The position numbers were made by a program, and so were the translations under genes. Shown in pieces: positions 1 through 8,853 of a stretch of 64,000 nt of DNA. The stretch covers positions 1-64,000 of the forward strand of contig JAHDGU010000015.1 in assembly GCA_020627535.1 (NCBI GenBank), in the 5' to 3' direction. The notes under the pieces were generated by a model that saw only the letters and a program-made list of their open reading frames with translations, was not told where the DNA came from and did not search any database. The stretch is from Saprospiraceae bacterium. GTDB lineage: Bacteria > Bacteroidota > Bacteroidia > Chitinophagales > Saprospiraceae. The stretch's first letter is position 1. Every line of letters starts with the position of its first letter.

Positions 1-26
1 ATCAGTTAGTAAAAGAAAGTAAGCAA

Positions 27-521
27 GTGCAAACAAGTGCTAATAAACAAACAGTAGTCAGACCGCATTTTGAAATCGTCAAAATCCTTGATGGTGATGG
101 TATGATTGTGAAAAATATTTTCACTAATCAGGAAGAAGAAGTGCGACTACTTGGAATTGATGCACCAGAGATTAAAAAGAGTACCAAGTCTAAAAAGGAC
201 GAAAGGGAAGTGCATTTGCCTGTTCAGTTCTTAATTGCATTAGGCTACAAGTCAATGAAGTTTTTAATCCGAAAAACAAGAAAGGTAAAATCAATAACAC
301 TTATTCAAGAAGCCAAGAACCTGACCGACCACTACGGCAGAACATTAGCTTATGTGTTATTGCCTAACGGCAAAACACTAAACGAAATTCTTATTCGTCA
401 GGGTTATGCAAAGCCATACAACCAAGTTTATTGCGAACGGTTACCCAAGTATCAAAAGCTAAATTTGAGAGCTAAAGTCAAAAGAAAGGTTTATATTCGC
501 TCACACAATCGTTCTGATTGA
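27..521 (+). CDS. Staphylococcal-nuclease-like (SNase) protein, possibly 5'-truncated by window edge
   Basis: Thermonuclease-fold protein expected to cleave DNA/RNA phosphodiesters with Ca2+. The fold runs from about residue 15 to 135: a DGDG turn near residue 22, RLLGIDAPE at 40-48 and DHYGRTLAY at 101-109, followed by LNEILIRQGYA. R40, D45, E48 and R105 match the active-site Arg/Asp/Glu/Arg of the family. The GTG at 27 is the first start in the window, but the frame stays open to base 3, so the true start may lie to the left. No signal peptide is visible. The gene and its flanks are clearly more AT-rich than everything after about 720, which suggests foreign origin or the edge of an accessory region. 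Confidence 0.8.
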   Translation: MQTSANKQTVVRPHFEIVKILDGDGMIVKNIFTNQEEEVRLLGIDAPEIKKSTKSKKDEREVHLPVQFLIALGYKSMKFLIRKTRKVKSITLIQEAKNLTDHYGRTLAYVLLPNGKTLNEILIRQGYAKPYNQVYCERLPKYQKLNLRAKVKRKVYIRSHNRSD

Positions 522-522
522 C

Positions 523-550
523 AACAGGGTTTTTGCCCTTGTTTTCCTTT
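523..550 (+). terminator. Possible terminator after the nuclease gene
   Basis: Just behind the stop codon, AACAGGG (523-529) can pair with CCCTTGTT (536-543) with one bulged T, followed by a T-rich tract. The stem is short. The rest of 551-759 is AT-rich at first and holds no gene I can support. Confidence 0.4.
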
Positions 551-759
551 GATTATCACGGTTTTGTTGCCTATTTGATGCCCAATCGCCATAAACTCCT
601 GATTATCAATTAAAGTTATATTCTGTATCGGGAAGTGAGCTTGTCTACACGTATGGTGTATCTGTGATTTCTGCCCGACATGTCTGTAATCGTCGACTTT
701 TCTTAACTTTCACGCCGAAATCCTAGGCGCGTCTAGATCAGATCCGAAGGAAGGCTGGT

Positions 760-1500
760 ATGAAGACTATAATCATAGAGAATGAGGCAAGATCAAGAGA
801 TCTCATGCAATCCTTGATTGAAGAGTACTGCTCTGATCTTGAGATTATCGGATATGCGCCTACAGTGCGGGAGGGCATCGAGAAGATCTCTGATCTCAAG
901 CCTAATCTTGTATTTCTTGATATAGAGTTAGATGATGGCAAGGGTTTTGAGATTTTGAAGGCATTGAGTGACCAAGAGTTCAAGGTGATCTTTACGACAG
1001 CCTATGACCAGTATGCCCTCAAGGCTTTTGAATATGCCGCTGTGGACTATGTGCTGAAACCATATGGTCCGAATGAAATTCGCAAAGCTGTGGATCGTGT
1101 CAGGTCCATTAACTATCAGCAACAGGCTTATGAAAAGCTCATCAATATGCTGCCCGGCCAAACTCCGAGTTCCAAAACGAAAATTATGTTTACGACACTT
1201 GACAGTGTCGAGCTCGTCGAGGCAGAGTCTATCGTGATGTGTATTGCAGACAGTGGTATGACACAGATCTATATGGATGATGGCGAAAGGATTTTTGCCA
1301 GTAAGCTACTTGGTGGGATTGAGGACCAATTGGCTGGACGAGACTTCTACCGATCTCATAAGAGTGCGGTGATAAACCTGAAAAAAGTCAAACGTCTTGA
1401 TATTGCACAAGGAGATGTAATCGTGATGGAAGGTGGACTGACGGCACCGCTTGCGCGACGAAGAAAGATTGAGTTTTTGGACTTGCTGTCCGCGATATGA
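760..1500 (+). CDS. LytTR-family response regulator
   Basis: Two-component response regulator of the AlgR/AgrA/LytR type. A receiver domain (about 1-120) carries the acidic pair E8/E10 region, the phosphoacceptor D54 in FLDIEL and a conserved lysine in YVLKPYG. A LytTR DNA-binding domain follows (about 140-245), with the typical FYRSHKSAVINLKKV stretch. In Bacteroidota such regulators are phosphorylated by 7TM or propeller kinases encoded next to them. The stop overlaps the start of the downstream kinase by four bases, so the pair is probably translationally coupled. This is the only regulator in the cluster and presumably serves both downstream kinases. Confidence 0.92.
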   Translation: MKTIIIENEARSRDLMQSLIEEYCSDLEIIGYAPTVREGIEKISDLKPNLVFLDIELDDGKGFEILKALSDQEFKVIFTTAYDQYALKAFEYAAVDYVLKPYGPNEIRKAVDRVRSINYQQQAYEKLINMLPGQTPSSKTKIMFTTLDSVELVEAESIVMCIADSGMTQIYMDDGERIFASKLLGGIEDQLAGRDFYRSHKSAVINLKKVKRLDIAQGDVIVMEGGLTAPLARRRKIEFLDLLSAI

Positions 1501-4382
1501 GCTTATTGAAGCACAGTCTTTATGTGATTTTATTGTGCATTTGCTATATAGGCGTCACAGCACAGAGTCCACCTGATTTTATTATAAAACAGTACACCGT
1601 AGACGACGGTCTTCCTAGTAACGAGTGTCATCGGATTTTGCAGGATAGTCTGGGTTACATTTGGATTGCGACGGACAGAGGGCTTGTGCGATATGATGGG
1701 TATGAATTTCGGACATTTGGTCCTGAGGCAGGCTTGAGGAATTCAAGTATTGTAGATATGAGTATCCACGGATCAAAAATCTACGTTATGACTCTGTATG
1801 GAGATTTGTACGTTGTTGATTATGCATCATTGACTATCTTGCCATATCCGTGGCAAAGGCAAATTGACAAGTACAAGGATCTTTCTCGGATTTATAATTT
1901 TTATTTTGATTCCATCGGGAGTGTCTTGATTGAGATTCCAGGCTATGGCGTACTTAGGATCGATGGAAATGGAAAGAGCGATTTAGTTTTGAAAAAAAGT
2001 GGTCGTGGAAACTATGCTTCAATGCGACACAGTCATTTTGAGGGCATAGTAATTGGCGGATCAGCGCATACAATAGAAAGCAATTCAGGCGATCTATGGA
2101 TGGTGGATGGTCTTGATTCATTTCGAATTAATCGAAAATTTGGTGTGCATACAAAAGGGTTAAATAGATTGTACCTCTTGCCACAAAATAGAGCTGTTTA
2201 TTCGATAAGGGGCATGAATTATTTTGTCGATGAGAATTCAGTTGTATGTGATTCTTTGCACTCGGGATTTACTGGAGTGAGTGACTATAGTTCGGGTATT
2301 CTTCATAGTCATCTGGAGGAGTTGGGCTTACTCTTCTCAGATAGTTGGACAGAATTAAAGAAGTCTGTCTCATCACATCTCATATCAAATGAAAGTGTGA
2401 CTGATTTTTGTATCGATCGAGAAGGTGCAGTATGGGCCTCAACTTTACGAGGAGGAGTGTACAAGCTGAGGCAATCAGATTTTTCATCTGAGATAGGCTA
2501 TAGAGCCAATGGTCAGTATATAAGTGCCATTGATATCAATGAAAAGGATTTGTACTATGTCGTAAACAATAGATTGGTCTTTCGACAAAACGCTGAGGGC
2601 GTCGAGAAAGTTTTTGAGAATATTGACACTGAAATTAGTGATATACAATATGTCGAGGGTGTCGGACTTGTGATTGCATCTCGGCCTCCAGTGATCTTCG
2701 GTGAAGATCGAAAAATTGTTAGTTTAAAGGATAGGGTTGACGGATTGGATTTGGAAATTTCTCCAAATACTATAAAAGAACTAGCAGGATTGTACCACTT
2801 TATTACTTCAAGAAATATTTACACCTTCGATTCCGCACTGAAACGCCATATTTCTTCAACTTACCTTGCCTCGTCAGATTTCAAGGGAAGACCATATGAT
2901 ATGGTCCAACATGGTAGTGATGATCATCTTGTTGCCACAGATTTTGGCTTAGAGTTGTATGAGAAGGGAGTGTTGGACGAAGTGACTATCCATGGATTGA
3001 GAGACTCGGTGAGAATAAATTCGGTTCTCTTATTTCGCGATAAGTGTTTCTTGGCAACTCAAGGGGAGGGTTTGATAGTATTGCGCGACGACACAGTCGA
3101 AATGCAATTGCTGGAATCGGATGGATTGGTCAGTAATAATCTTGAAGGATTGCATCTAAGCAGAAAGGGCGGTCTATATCTATTGAGTAAAAATGGATTT
3201 AGCGAAATTTCTTTTGCAGAGGATTGGAGCTATGACATAAGAAATTTTAGTGTCGCACATGGTTTGCCATCAAATGAAATTAATGATGTTGTTGAGCGAA
3301 ATGATACTCTCTACATCGCCACGAGCAATGGTATTGTGACTTTTGATCAGAATTATAGGCCGGCTGCATCAAGTGAGGTTGTGATCGAAAATATGTCAGG
3401 AAGTGGTTTTGTGTTTAAGGATAGAGATAGGCTTAAGGCGAGTACTAATAATATCAAGATTGAATTCAAAGCGCTAGATTACTCTGCAGAGGGAGATGTT
3501 AGCTATGAGTACAGGGTTAATTCTACTAATTGGGTAAAAACTAAATCCACTACAGTAGATTTCATAGATTTAAGCCCTGACAAGTATACATTTCATGTTC
3601 GATCAAAGAATCGGGACGGAATATGGGGCTCTTCGACCGTAGTGAACTGGAGCATTTTGAAACCAGTTTGGAGTCGATGGTACGCTTGGTTGGCCTATTT
3701 GATACTAGGGGGTGCCTGTGTCTATTGGCTTTATCGGAGACGAATTGCCCAAATTAAGGAGAGAGCTCATGTCGAAGAAGAGATCAGAAACCTTGAGAAA
3801 TCAGCACTACAAGCGCAGATGAGTCCACATTTCATTTTTAATAGTCTCAATTCTATCCAAAGCTTTATTACCAGCAATCAGAAGGAAGAGGCCATGAGCT
3901 ATCTTACGAATTTCGCCCAGCTGATACGAGCTTATCTCAAGGCGTCTGTAGAAAATGAGATTAGTCTGGATGAAGAGGTCAGACTCTTGGATAATTACTT
4001 GAGTCTCGAGCGGCTTCGACTTGATGGTCGCTTCGAATATTCGTTTAGCATTGATCATGATATTAATGTTTATGATACGATGATTCCATCAATGCTGATT
4101 CAGCCTTTTGTTGAGAATGCCGTGGTTCATGGAATGAAGGGTATGAGGACTCAAGGAATTATTAGAGTAAGCATTGTCAAGGAAGATAAGGGGCTATCAG
4201 TTTTAATTGAAGACAACGGGCACTATAGTCATGAGCACAAGTCGGATCATACATCATATGGTAGTGCGATCACCCAGAAACGTTTGCGTCACTTGCATAG
4301 CCAAAAGAGTGATATGGACATAGATACTCGTGTATCAGAAGCTGGCACTGCAGTCTCCTTTACAATTCCATTCGCGTCTTGA
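1497..4382 (+). CDS. Periplasmic-propeller sensor histidine kinase, first tandem copy
   Basis: Membrane sensor kinase of the Bacteroidota propeller/Y_Y_Y type. Order: signal peptide (1-22), two-component propeller repeats (about 30-620, first one reading GLPSNECHRILQDSLGYIW), Y_Y_Y domain (about 640-715), one transmembrane segment (about 728-748), a short coiled coil, His_kinase domain with the phosphoacceptor H778 in SPHFIFNSLN, and an HATPase domain with N and G boxes near the end. It starts inside the stop of the LytTR regulator gene and ends inside the start of the next kinase (TTGA overlap). The stimulus is unknown. The propeller suggests an extracytoplasmic ligand. It lacks the fused regulator of hybrid PUL systems and so probably signals to the LytTR protein. 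Confidence 0.92.
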   Translation: MSLLKHSLYVILLCICYIGVTAQSPPDFIIKQYTVDDGLPSNECHRILQDSLGYIWIATDRGLVRYDGYEFRTFGPEAGLRNSSIVDMSIHGSKIYVMTLYGDLYVVDYASLTILPYPWQRQIDKYKDLSRIYNFYFDSIGSVLIEIPGYGVLRIDGNGKSDLVLKKSGRGNYASMRHSHFEGIVIGGSAHTIESNSGDLWMVDGLDSFRINRKFGVHTKGLNRLYLLPQNRAVYSIRGMNYFVDENSVVCDSLHSGFTGVSDYSSGILHSHLEELGLLFSDSWTELKKSVSSHLISNESVTDFCIDREGAVWASTLRGGVYKLRQSDFSSEIGYRANGQYISAIDINEKDLYYVVNNRLVFRQNAEGVEKVFENIDTEISDIQYVEGVGLVIASRPPVIFGEDRKIVSLKDRVDGLDLEISPNTIKELAGLYHFITSRNIYTFDSALKRHISSTYLASSDFKGRPYDMVQHGSDDHLVATDFGLELYEKGVLDEVTIHGLRDSVRINSVLLFRDKCFLATQGEGLIVLRDDTVEMQLLESDGLVSNNLEGLHLSRKGGLYLLSKNGFSEISFAEDWSYDIRNFSVAHGLPSNEINDVVERNDTLYIATSNGIVTFDQNYRPAASSEVVIENMSGSGFVFKDRDRLKASTNNIKIEFKALDYSAEGDVSYEYRVNSTNWVKTKSTTVDFIDLSPDKYTFHVRSKNRDGIWGSSTVVNWSILKPVWSRWYAWLAYLILGGACVYWLYRRRIAQIKERAHVEEEIRNLEKSALQAQMSPHFIFNSLNSIQSFITSNQKEEAMSYLTNFAQLIRAYLKASVENEISLDEEVRLLDNYLSLERLRLDGRFEYSFSIDHDINVYDTMIPSMLIQPFVENAVVHGMKGMRTQGIIRVSIVKEDKGLSVLIEDNGHYSHEHKSDHTSYGSAITQKRLRHLHSQKSDMDIDTRVSEAGTAVSFTIPFAS

Positions 4383-7333
4383 GGCTCCCACAAAGAGATA
4401 CGAGAGTTTTTTACAACATCGGCCGACTTCCTGGACTGTGGGTCGTAATTGGTGTTATCATCGGAGTTTTGATGTCACAAGAGATTGGAGCCCAAGGAAA
4501 TACTGTTCCAAATTTTATCAAAACACAATTTACAGTTGATGAGGGTCTTCCCAGCAATGAGTGTCATCGGATTTTACAAGATAGTTTCGGATACATTTGG
4601 ATTGCTACGGACAGAGGACTAGTGCGATATGATGGGTATGAGTTTCGAACATTCGGTCCAAATGAAGGATTAGGGCACTCTAGCGTCATTGACATTGTTC
4701 TTTCTGGTGAATTACTCTATGTATTGACCTTTTCATCCATAGTTTACACTATCAATGTGAAGACATTAAGGATTGGGAGGTATACTCAGCAAGACCTTCT
4801 TGATAGTATACGGATAGGGCCGAAGTATCACAATCTAGCGGTGAGCTATGACGGAGAGATTTGCTTTGAAGGAGGTGGTGTGGGACTTGTCTGTATCAAG
4901 GATTCGGCTCGTATATATTTTAATGAGTTACATGACTATAGTGCATATCATGTTCTAGAACATCAGTCCAAGTTAAGCTTGTTTTCGGTCAGTAGATATC
5001 CGGATTTACAAACCCCACTAAGGAAGAGATGTAGTAGGTCGAAAGATGAGTTCTGTCTCGTTGTAGATGACAGATTGTATGAGTTTTCTTCAGGCATACG
5101 AAGAACCGATGCGCATACCAACGCCTTTTTGCTTGACTCAAGTAGGGTTGTTGTGTCCATGAGAGGGTGCAATTACTTCATTGACAGCGATGGTTTTATA
5201 TCTCAAAATGTCTACGATGCTCCTCTATCGTCAGTGGAGCCATATGGTCAAGGTTTTTTATGTGGAAGATTAGATCAAGAAGGATTAAAGTGGTTCCCTG
5301 GATGGGATGAACTTTTGAAAGATGAAGGAAGCATGCTCATTGACAATTCTAGTGTCACAGATGTCATGTATAGTTCAGAAGGATATATATGGATCACTAC
5401 ACTACTGGATGGAATATATAGGCTAGAATTGCCGGAGATATCTTCCTATATCTCACGTGACGTTGGGGGTAGTGCAATTACAGCCATTGAGACCTTGGAT
5501 GATGATATGTATGTGGTTCTGGATAGGCGAAGACTGATGCGAATTGGGCCTCGTGAGTCTAAAATCATCTATGAGACAGATAAGGCTGAAATACGCGACT
5601 TGGATATTGGGCCAGATGGTGAACTAGTGGTCACGGGGCATAAAATATTGACAATTGATAGTATTGGGTCGATAAACTATTTCAGGAGTACACTAGGTAG
5701 GGCAGGATTTGTAGGGGCGAAGAAATGTAGGATATACAATGGAAGAGCTTTTTTTCTTAATAAACAGAATCTCTTGATTTCAGATGACTATCGTCAAGTT
5801 TGTACCTCGGAATTATACAAGCCTCTTCACAATAGTGACACCATTCTTTATGATTTTATTGTCTGGTCAGATAGCTTGAATTTTATCGCTAGTCAGACAG
5901 GTTTTTTTCAGATTAGCGAGGGTTATCTTGAAGTTCCTTTATCCTTGGAAGCATATAAGGGGCTCCGTGTAAATTGTCTTGAGGCCTATATGGATGCTCT
6001 TTTATTGGGTACGCAGGGACAAGGGGTCATTGTATGGAGACCAGACTCTATCATATCGATCCTTGGCAAAGAACAAGGGCTCTCCACTGCTAATATTGAA
6101 GCTCTACATGTTTATGATGATCAAGTCTACATTTGCTCCAAAGCAGGTTTAAACCAGGTGGCCATATCTCCAGATTGGGACGTGGAGGTTATTAATTATG
6201 GAATCGAGCATGGATTGCCATCTAATGATGTGTCTGATATTGCTGTAGTTAATGATACTGTATATATAGCAACCAGTAAAGGGCTCGCCTTACAGAATCT
6301 TGATTACAGAAGGACGGATACAAGTAGAGTGCTCATTGAGTCTTGGTCTGTAGATAGCACTGCTAGTACAGATATGCAGCGAGTTTCGTATGACAAGAAT
6401 AGCATATCAATTGGATACAGGACTATTGACTACAGTCAAGCTGGTGATGTTGAATATCGCTATCGTGTAAATGCTGGCAAATGGACTGTAAGCACCGCAA
6501 CCACTGCGGACTTTATCGATCTTCCACCAGGCAAATACTCCTTTCAAGTCCAAGCCAAAAACAGAGATGGCATCTGGGGGCCATCTACGGAGTTAAATTG
6601 GAGGATTCTGCAGCCAATTTGGAATCGTTGGTATGCATGGTTGATATACTTGGTTGTAGTTGGTGCTTTGTTGTATTGGATTTATCAACGAAGAATCCGA
6701 CAACTCAAGGAAAGATCTTATATCGAAGAGGAAATCAGAAACCTTGAGAAATCAGCACTACAAGCGCAGATGAGTCCGCATTTCATTTTTAATAGTCTCA
6801 ATTCCATCCAAAGCTTTATCACGAGCAATCAGAAGGAAGAGGCCATGAGCTATCTCACCAGCTTTGCGCAATTGATACGAGCCTACCTTAAGGCTTCTGT
6901 GGAAAATGAGATTAGCTTGGATGAAGAGATTAGACTTTTGGAGAACTATTTGAGTCTGGAGCAACTGAGGTTGGATGGTCGATTTGAATATTCATTTGCC
7001 GTAGATTCAAGTCTTGATCTCTACAATACCATGATGCCATCTATGCTGATTCAGCCTTTTGTCGAGAATGCTGTGGTCCATGGAATGAAGGGGGTCATGG
7101 AGAATGGGCGTATTGAAGTCAGAGTCCAAAAGCTTGGCAATGATCTGGCCGTTCAAGTAGAGGATAATGGACGATATGATGAAAATAGCAGGAAAGATCA
7201 TGTGTCATACGGTAGTTCAATCACTCAGAAGCGACTGCGTCATTTGCACAATGAAGAGAGTGAAATGGAGATAAATACCCAAATCACAGAATCTGGTACT
7301 ACTGTATCCTTTCTGATTCCAATGTCCTCATGA
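4379..7333 (+). CDS. Periplasmic-propeller sensor histidine kinase, second tandem copy
   Basis: Paralogue of the preceding kinase with the same order: signal peptide (n-region to about 20, hydrophobic 21-31), propeller repeats, Y_Y_Y domain, one membrane segment (about 750-770), His_kinase with H801 in SPHFIFNSLN, and HATPase. A TTG start at 4379 overlaps the previous stop by four bases; it gives a full signal peptide, so I keep it despite the rare codon. The first 70 or so residues and the kinase core are nearly identical to copy one, whereas the middle of the propeller has drifted. Probably a second input into the same LytTR regulator. Confidence 0.9.
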   Translation: MRLPQRDTRVFYNIGRLPGLWVVIGVIIGVLMSQEIGAQGNTVPNFIKTQFTVDEGLPSNECHRILQDSFGYIWIATDRGLVRYDGYEFRTFGPNEGLGHSSVIDIVLSGELLYVLTFSSIVYTINVKTLRIGRYTQQDLLDSIRIGPKYHNLAVSYDGEICFEGGGVGLVCIKDSARIYFNELHDYSAYHVLEHQSKLSLFSVSRYPDLQTPLRKRCSRSKDEFCLVVDDRLYEFSSGIRRTDAHTNAFLLDSSRVVVSMRGCNYFIDSDGFISQNVYDAPLSSVEPYGQGFLCGRLDQEGLKWFPGWDELLKDEGSMLIDNSSVTDVMYSSEGYIWITTLLDGIYRLELPEISSYISRDVGGSAITAIETLDDDMYVVLDRRRLMRIGPRESKIIYETDKAEIRDLDIGPDGELVVTGHKILTIDSIGSINYFRSTLGRAGFVGAKKCRIYNGRAFFLNKQNLLISDDYRQVCTSELYKPLHNSDTILYDFIVWSDSLNFIASQTGFFQISEGYLEVPLSLEAYKGLRVNCLEAYMDALLLGTQGQGVIVWRPDSIISILGKEQGLSTANIEALHVYDDQVYICSKAGLNQVAISPDWDVEVINYGIEHGLPSNDVSDIAVVNDTVYIATSKGLALQNLDYRRTDTSRVLIESWSVDSTASTDMQRVSYDKNSISIGYRTIDYSQAGDVEYRYRVNAGKWTVSTATTADFIDLPPGKYSFQVQAKNRDGIWGPSTELNWRILQPIWNRWYAWLIYLVVVGALLYWIYQRRIRQLKERSYIEEEIRNLEKSALQAQMSPHFIFNSLNSIQSFITSNQKEEAMSYLTSFAQLIRAYLKASVENEISLDEEIRLLENYLSLEQLRLDGRFEYSFAVDSSLDLYNTMMPSMLIQPFVENAVVHGMKGVMENGRIEVRVQKLGNDLAVQVEDNGRYDENSRKDHVSYGSSITQKRLRHLHNEESEMEINTQITESGTTVSFLIPMSS

Positions 7334-7542
7334 GAGGCGCTACTTCATATGTGATAAGTGCCGCTGCTCCGAAACATTTCATATATGGCCTGCCAAGCAA
7401 TGAGTGTCATCGGATGTTGCAAGACAGGCTTGGCTACATTGGGATCGTCACAGATAGAGGTCTTGATTTTGCCGTTCAAAGGCTCAGACCTGCCGTTAAA
7501 CGCTTGGAGGTTACCGTTCGAGAGTTTTGCCAGTTTTTTTGA
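7330..7542 (+). pseudogene. Truncated remnant of a third propeller kinase
   Basis: The ATG overlaps the stop of the second kinase (ATGA), repeating the arrangement of the first two copies. About residues 18-44 read GLPSNECHRMLQDRLGYIG followed by TDRGL. This matches the first propeller repeat of both upstream kinases, with IW changed to IG. After TDRGL the similarity stops at once and about 25 unrelated residues run to a stop. The signal peptide and everything beyond the first repeat are missing. I read it as the decayed start of a third tandem duplicate whose body was deleted. A translated 70-residue product is possible but unlikely to act. Confidence 0.8.
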
Positions 7543-7565
7543 CATCATTTGTCTAGCTTTCTTAG

Positions 7566-7835
7566 GTGAAGGCAATACTCTGGGACGGGAACAAGCAGAT
7601 TCATGGAACGCTATCTTTCGATGAAGAAAGTCTTAAACTGGATATGCTTGACTTCCAAAATACCGCCTTGGTTTTTTGTATTGACTATGCTGATATCAAA
7701 GAGGTGAAGCGAAGTAGAGTCTATGACCTTCAGTCTCATGCGCTCAAAATCGTAACAAAAGCCGGACGCTCAAGTACGCTTGTTGTCGACGATATAGCAT
7801 ATGCAGAAAAGCTCATTCAAGGGAAAATAGCGTAG
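7566..7835 (+). CDS. Small hypothetical protein
   Basis: An 89-residue protein of alternating beta-like segments (LSFDEESLKLDML, LKIVTKAGRSSTLVVDD). It looks like a small PH- or GRAM-like beta barrel, though I cannot place it in a family with certainty. It has no signal peptide or membrane segment. The GTG start at 7566 is the only one that keeps the whole fold. It follows the kinase remnant and precedes a secreted hydrolase, with no clear functional link to either. Confidence 0.5.
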   Translation: MKAILWDGNKQIHGTLSFDEESLKLDMLDFQNTALVFCIDYADIKEVKRSRVYDLQSHALKIVTKAGRSSTLVVDDIAYAEKLIQGKIA

Positions 7836-7905
7836 TCAAGCTCTCTTCGATTTGTTTTGTCATTTGACCTGCGTTCGTATCCTGGACCTAGAGTATTTTT
7901 ACTTC

Positions 7906-8838
7906 ATGCGCCTGTGCTTTCTTGTATTGTTTCCCGTTTGTCTTGCACCTTTGGCTGCACAGTGGTCAGAGACGGTATCCATTGATCTGAAAAATGGCCA
8001 TTTGCATGGGATCTTGTACATTGCTGATACTTCGGCCACTACTCCTGTAGTCTTTATCCATGCCGGCTCAGGTCCTACAGATCGAGACGGCAATCAGATG
8101 GAAGTTGGATCCTCGTGTCTCTTGCTTTTGGCGGAAGCCCTAGCTGAGTATAATATTTCTTCATTGCGAGTCGACAAAAGAGGCATTGGCCTAAGCGCAA
8201 GCCCTCATTTTGATGAAAGTCACACGACCATAGATAGCATGATCGGTGATGCCAGGAGATGGCTAGACTTTCTCCAAGAGGATCCGCGGTTTGATGGGAT
8301 CTATGCCCTAGGTCATAGTGAGGGTGCCCTTATCACGGCAGTTGCTGCACAAGCTCAGACTCTTGATGGATTCATCAACCTCGCAGGTCCAGGTAGACCT
8401 TTCGCTCAAGTTCTTAGAGACCAGATCTACAGACAGTCACCTTTTTTAAAACCACAGGTAGAGCCTATTTTCCTTGCTTTGGAGGAAGGTGAGCGTGTGG
8501 ACAGTGTACCACCTTATTTGATGAGTCTGTTCAGGCCAAGTGTGCAGCCTTACCTCATATCATGGTTTGGATATGATCCAGCAGAGGAGCTGGCCAAAGT
8601 GGACTGCCCGGTGATCATCATCAATGGTCGCCATGACATTCAAGTGGATACCGCCGAGGCAATGATACTGCATAGAGCTCGTCCTGATGCTGAGTTTGCG
8701 CTGATCGACAGTATGAGTCATATCCTCAAGGTAGCACCGCCAGAGAGGTTTGCCAATATTGCGACCTACAATCAAGAGGATTTGCCGATAATTCCTGAGC
8801 TTGTGTCGATCTTGGTCTCTTTCATCCGAGACGAATAG
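7906..8838 (+). CDS. Secreted alpha/beta hydrolase
   Basis: Serine hydrolase of the alpha/beta fold (dienelactone-hydrolase/esterase-like). From the ATG at 7906 the protein begins with a clean signal peptide ending LAAQ; the upstream in-frame extension from 7852 adds 18 residues that spoil it, so I prefer 7906. The nucleophile elbow is GHSEG with S138. An HAGSGPTDRDG stretch forms the oxyanion side, DKRGIG comes earlier, and NGRHDIQV and SMSHILK near the end supply the acid and histidine. Likely periplasmic. The substrate cannot be told from sequence. The MATE gene follows 15 bases later. Confidence 0.85.
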   Translation: MRLCFLVLFPVCLAPLAAQWSETVSIDLKNGHLHGILYIADTSATTPVVFIHAGSGPTDRDGNQMEVGSSCLLLLAEALAEYNISSLRVDKRGIGLSASPHFDESHTTIDSMIGDARRWLDFLQEDPRFDGIYALGHSEGALITAVAAQAQTLDGFINLAGPGRPFAQVLRDQIYRQSPFLKPQVEPIFLALEEGERVDSVPPYLMSLFRPSVQPYLISWFGYDPAEELAKVDCPVIIINGRHDIQVDTAEAMILHRARPDAEFALIDSMSHILKVAPPERFANIATYNQEDLPIIPELVSILVSFIRDE

Positions 8839-8853
8839 CTACCTTCGCTATTT

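Noticed and set aside
491-592. 33-codon minus-strand frame starting after AGGAG
   Set aside because: Too short, overlaps the nuclease 3' end and its hairpin, and no family resemblance.
8612-8623. TGATCATCATCA, a match to the FNR-like box
   Set aside because: Inside the hydrolase coding region; a reminder that the short motif also occurs by chance.
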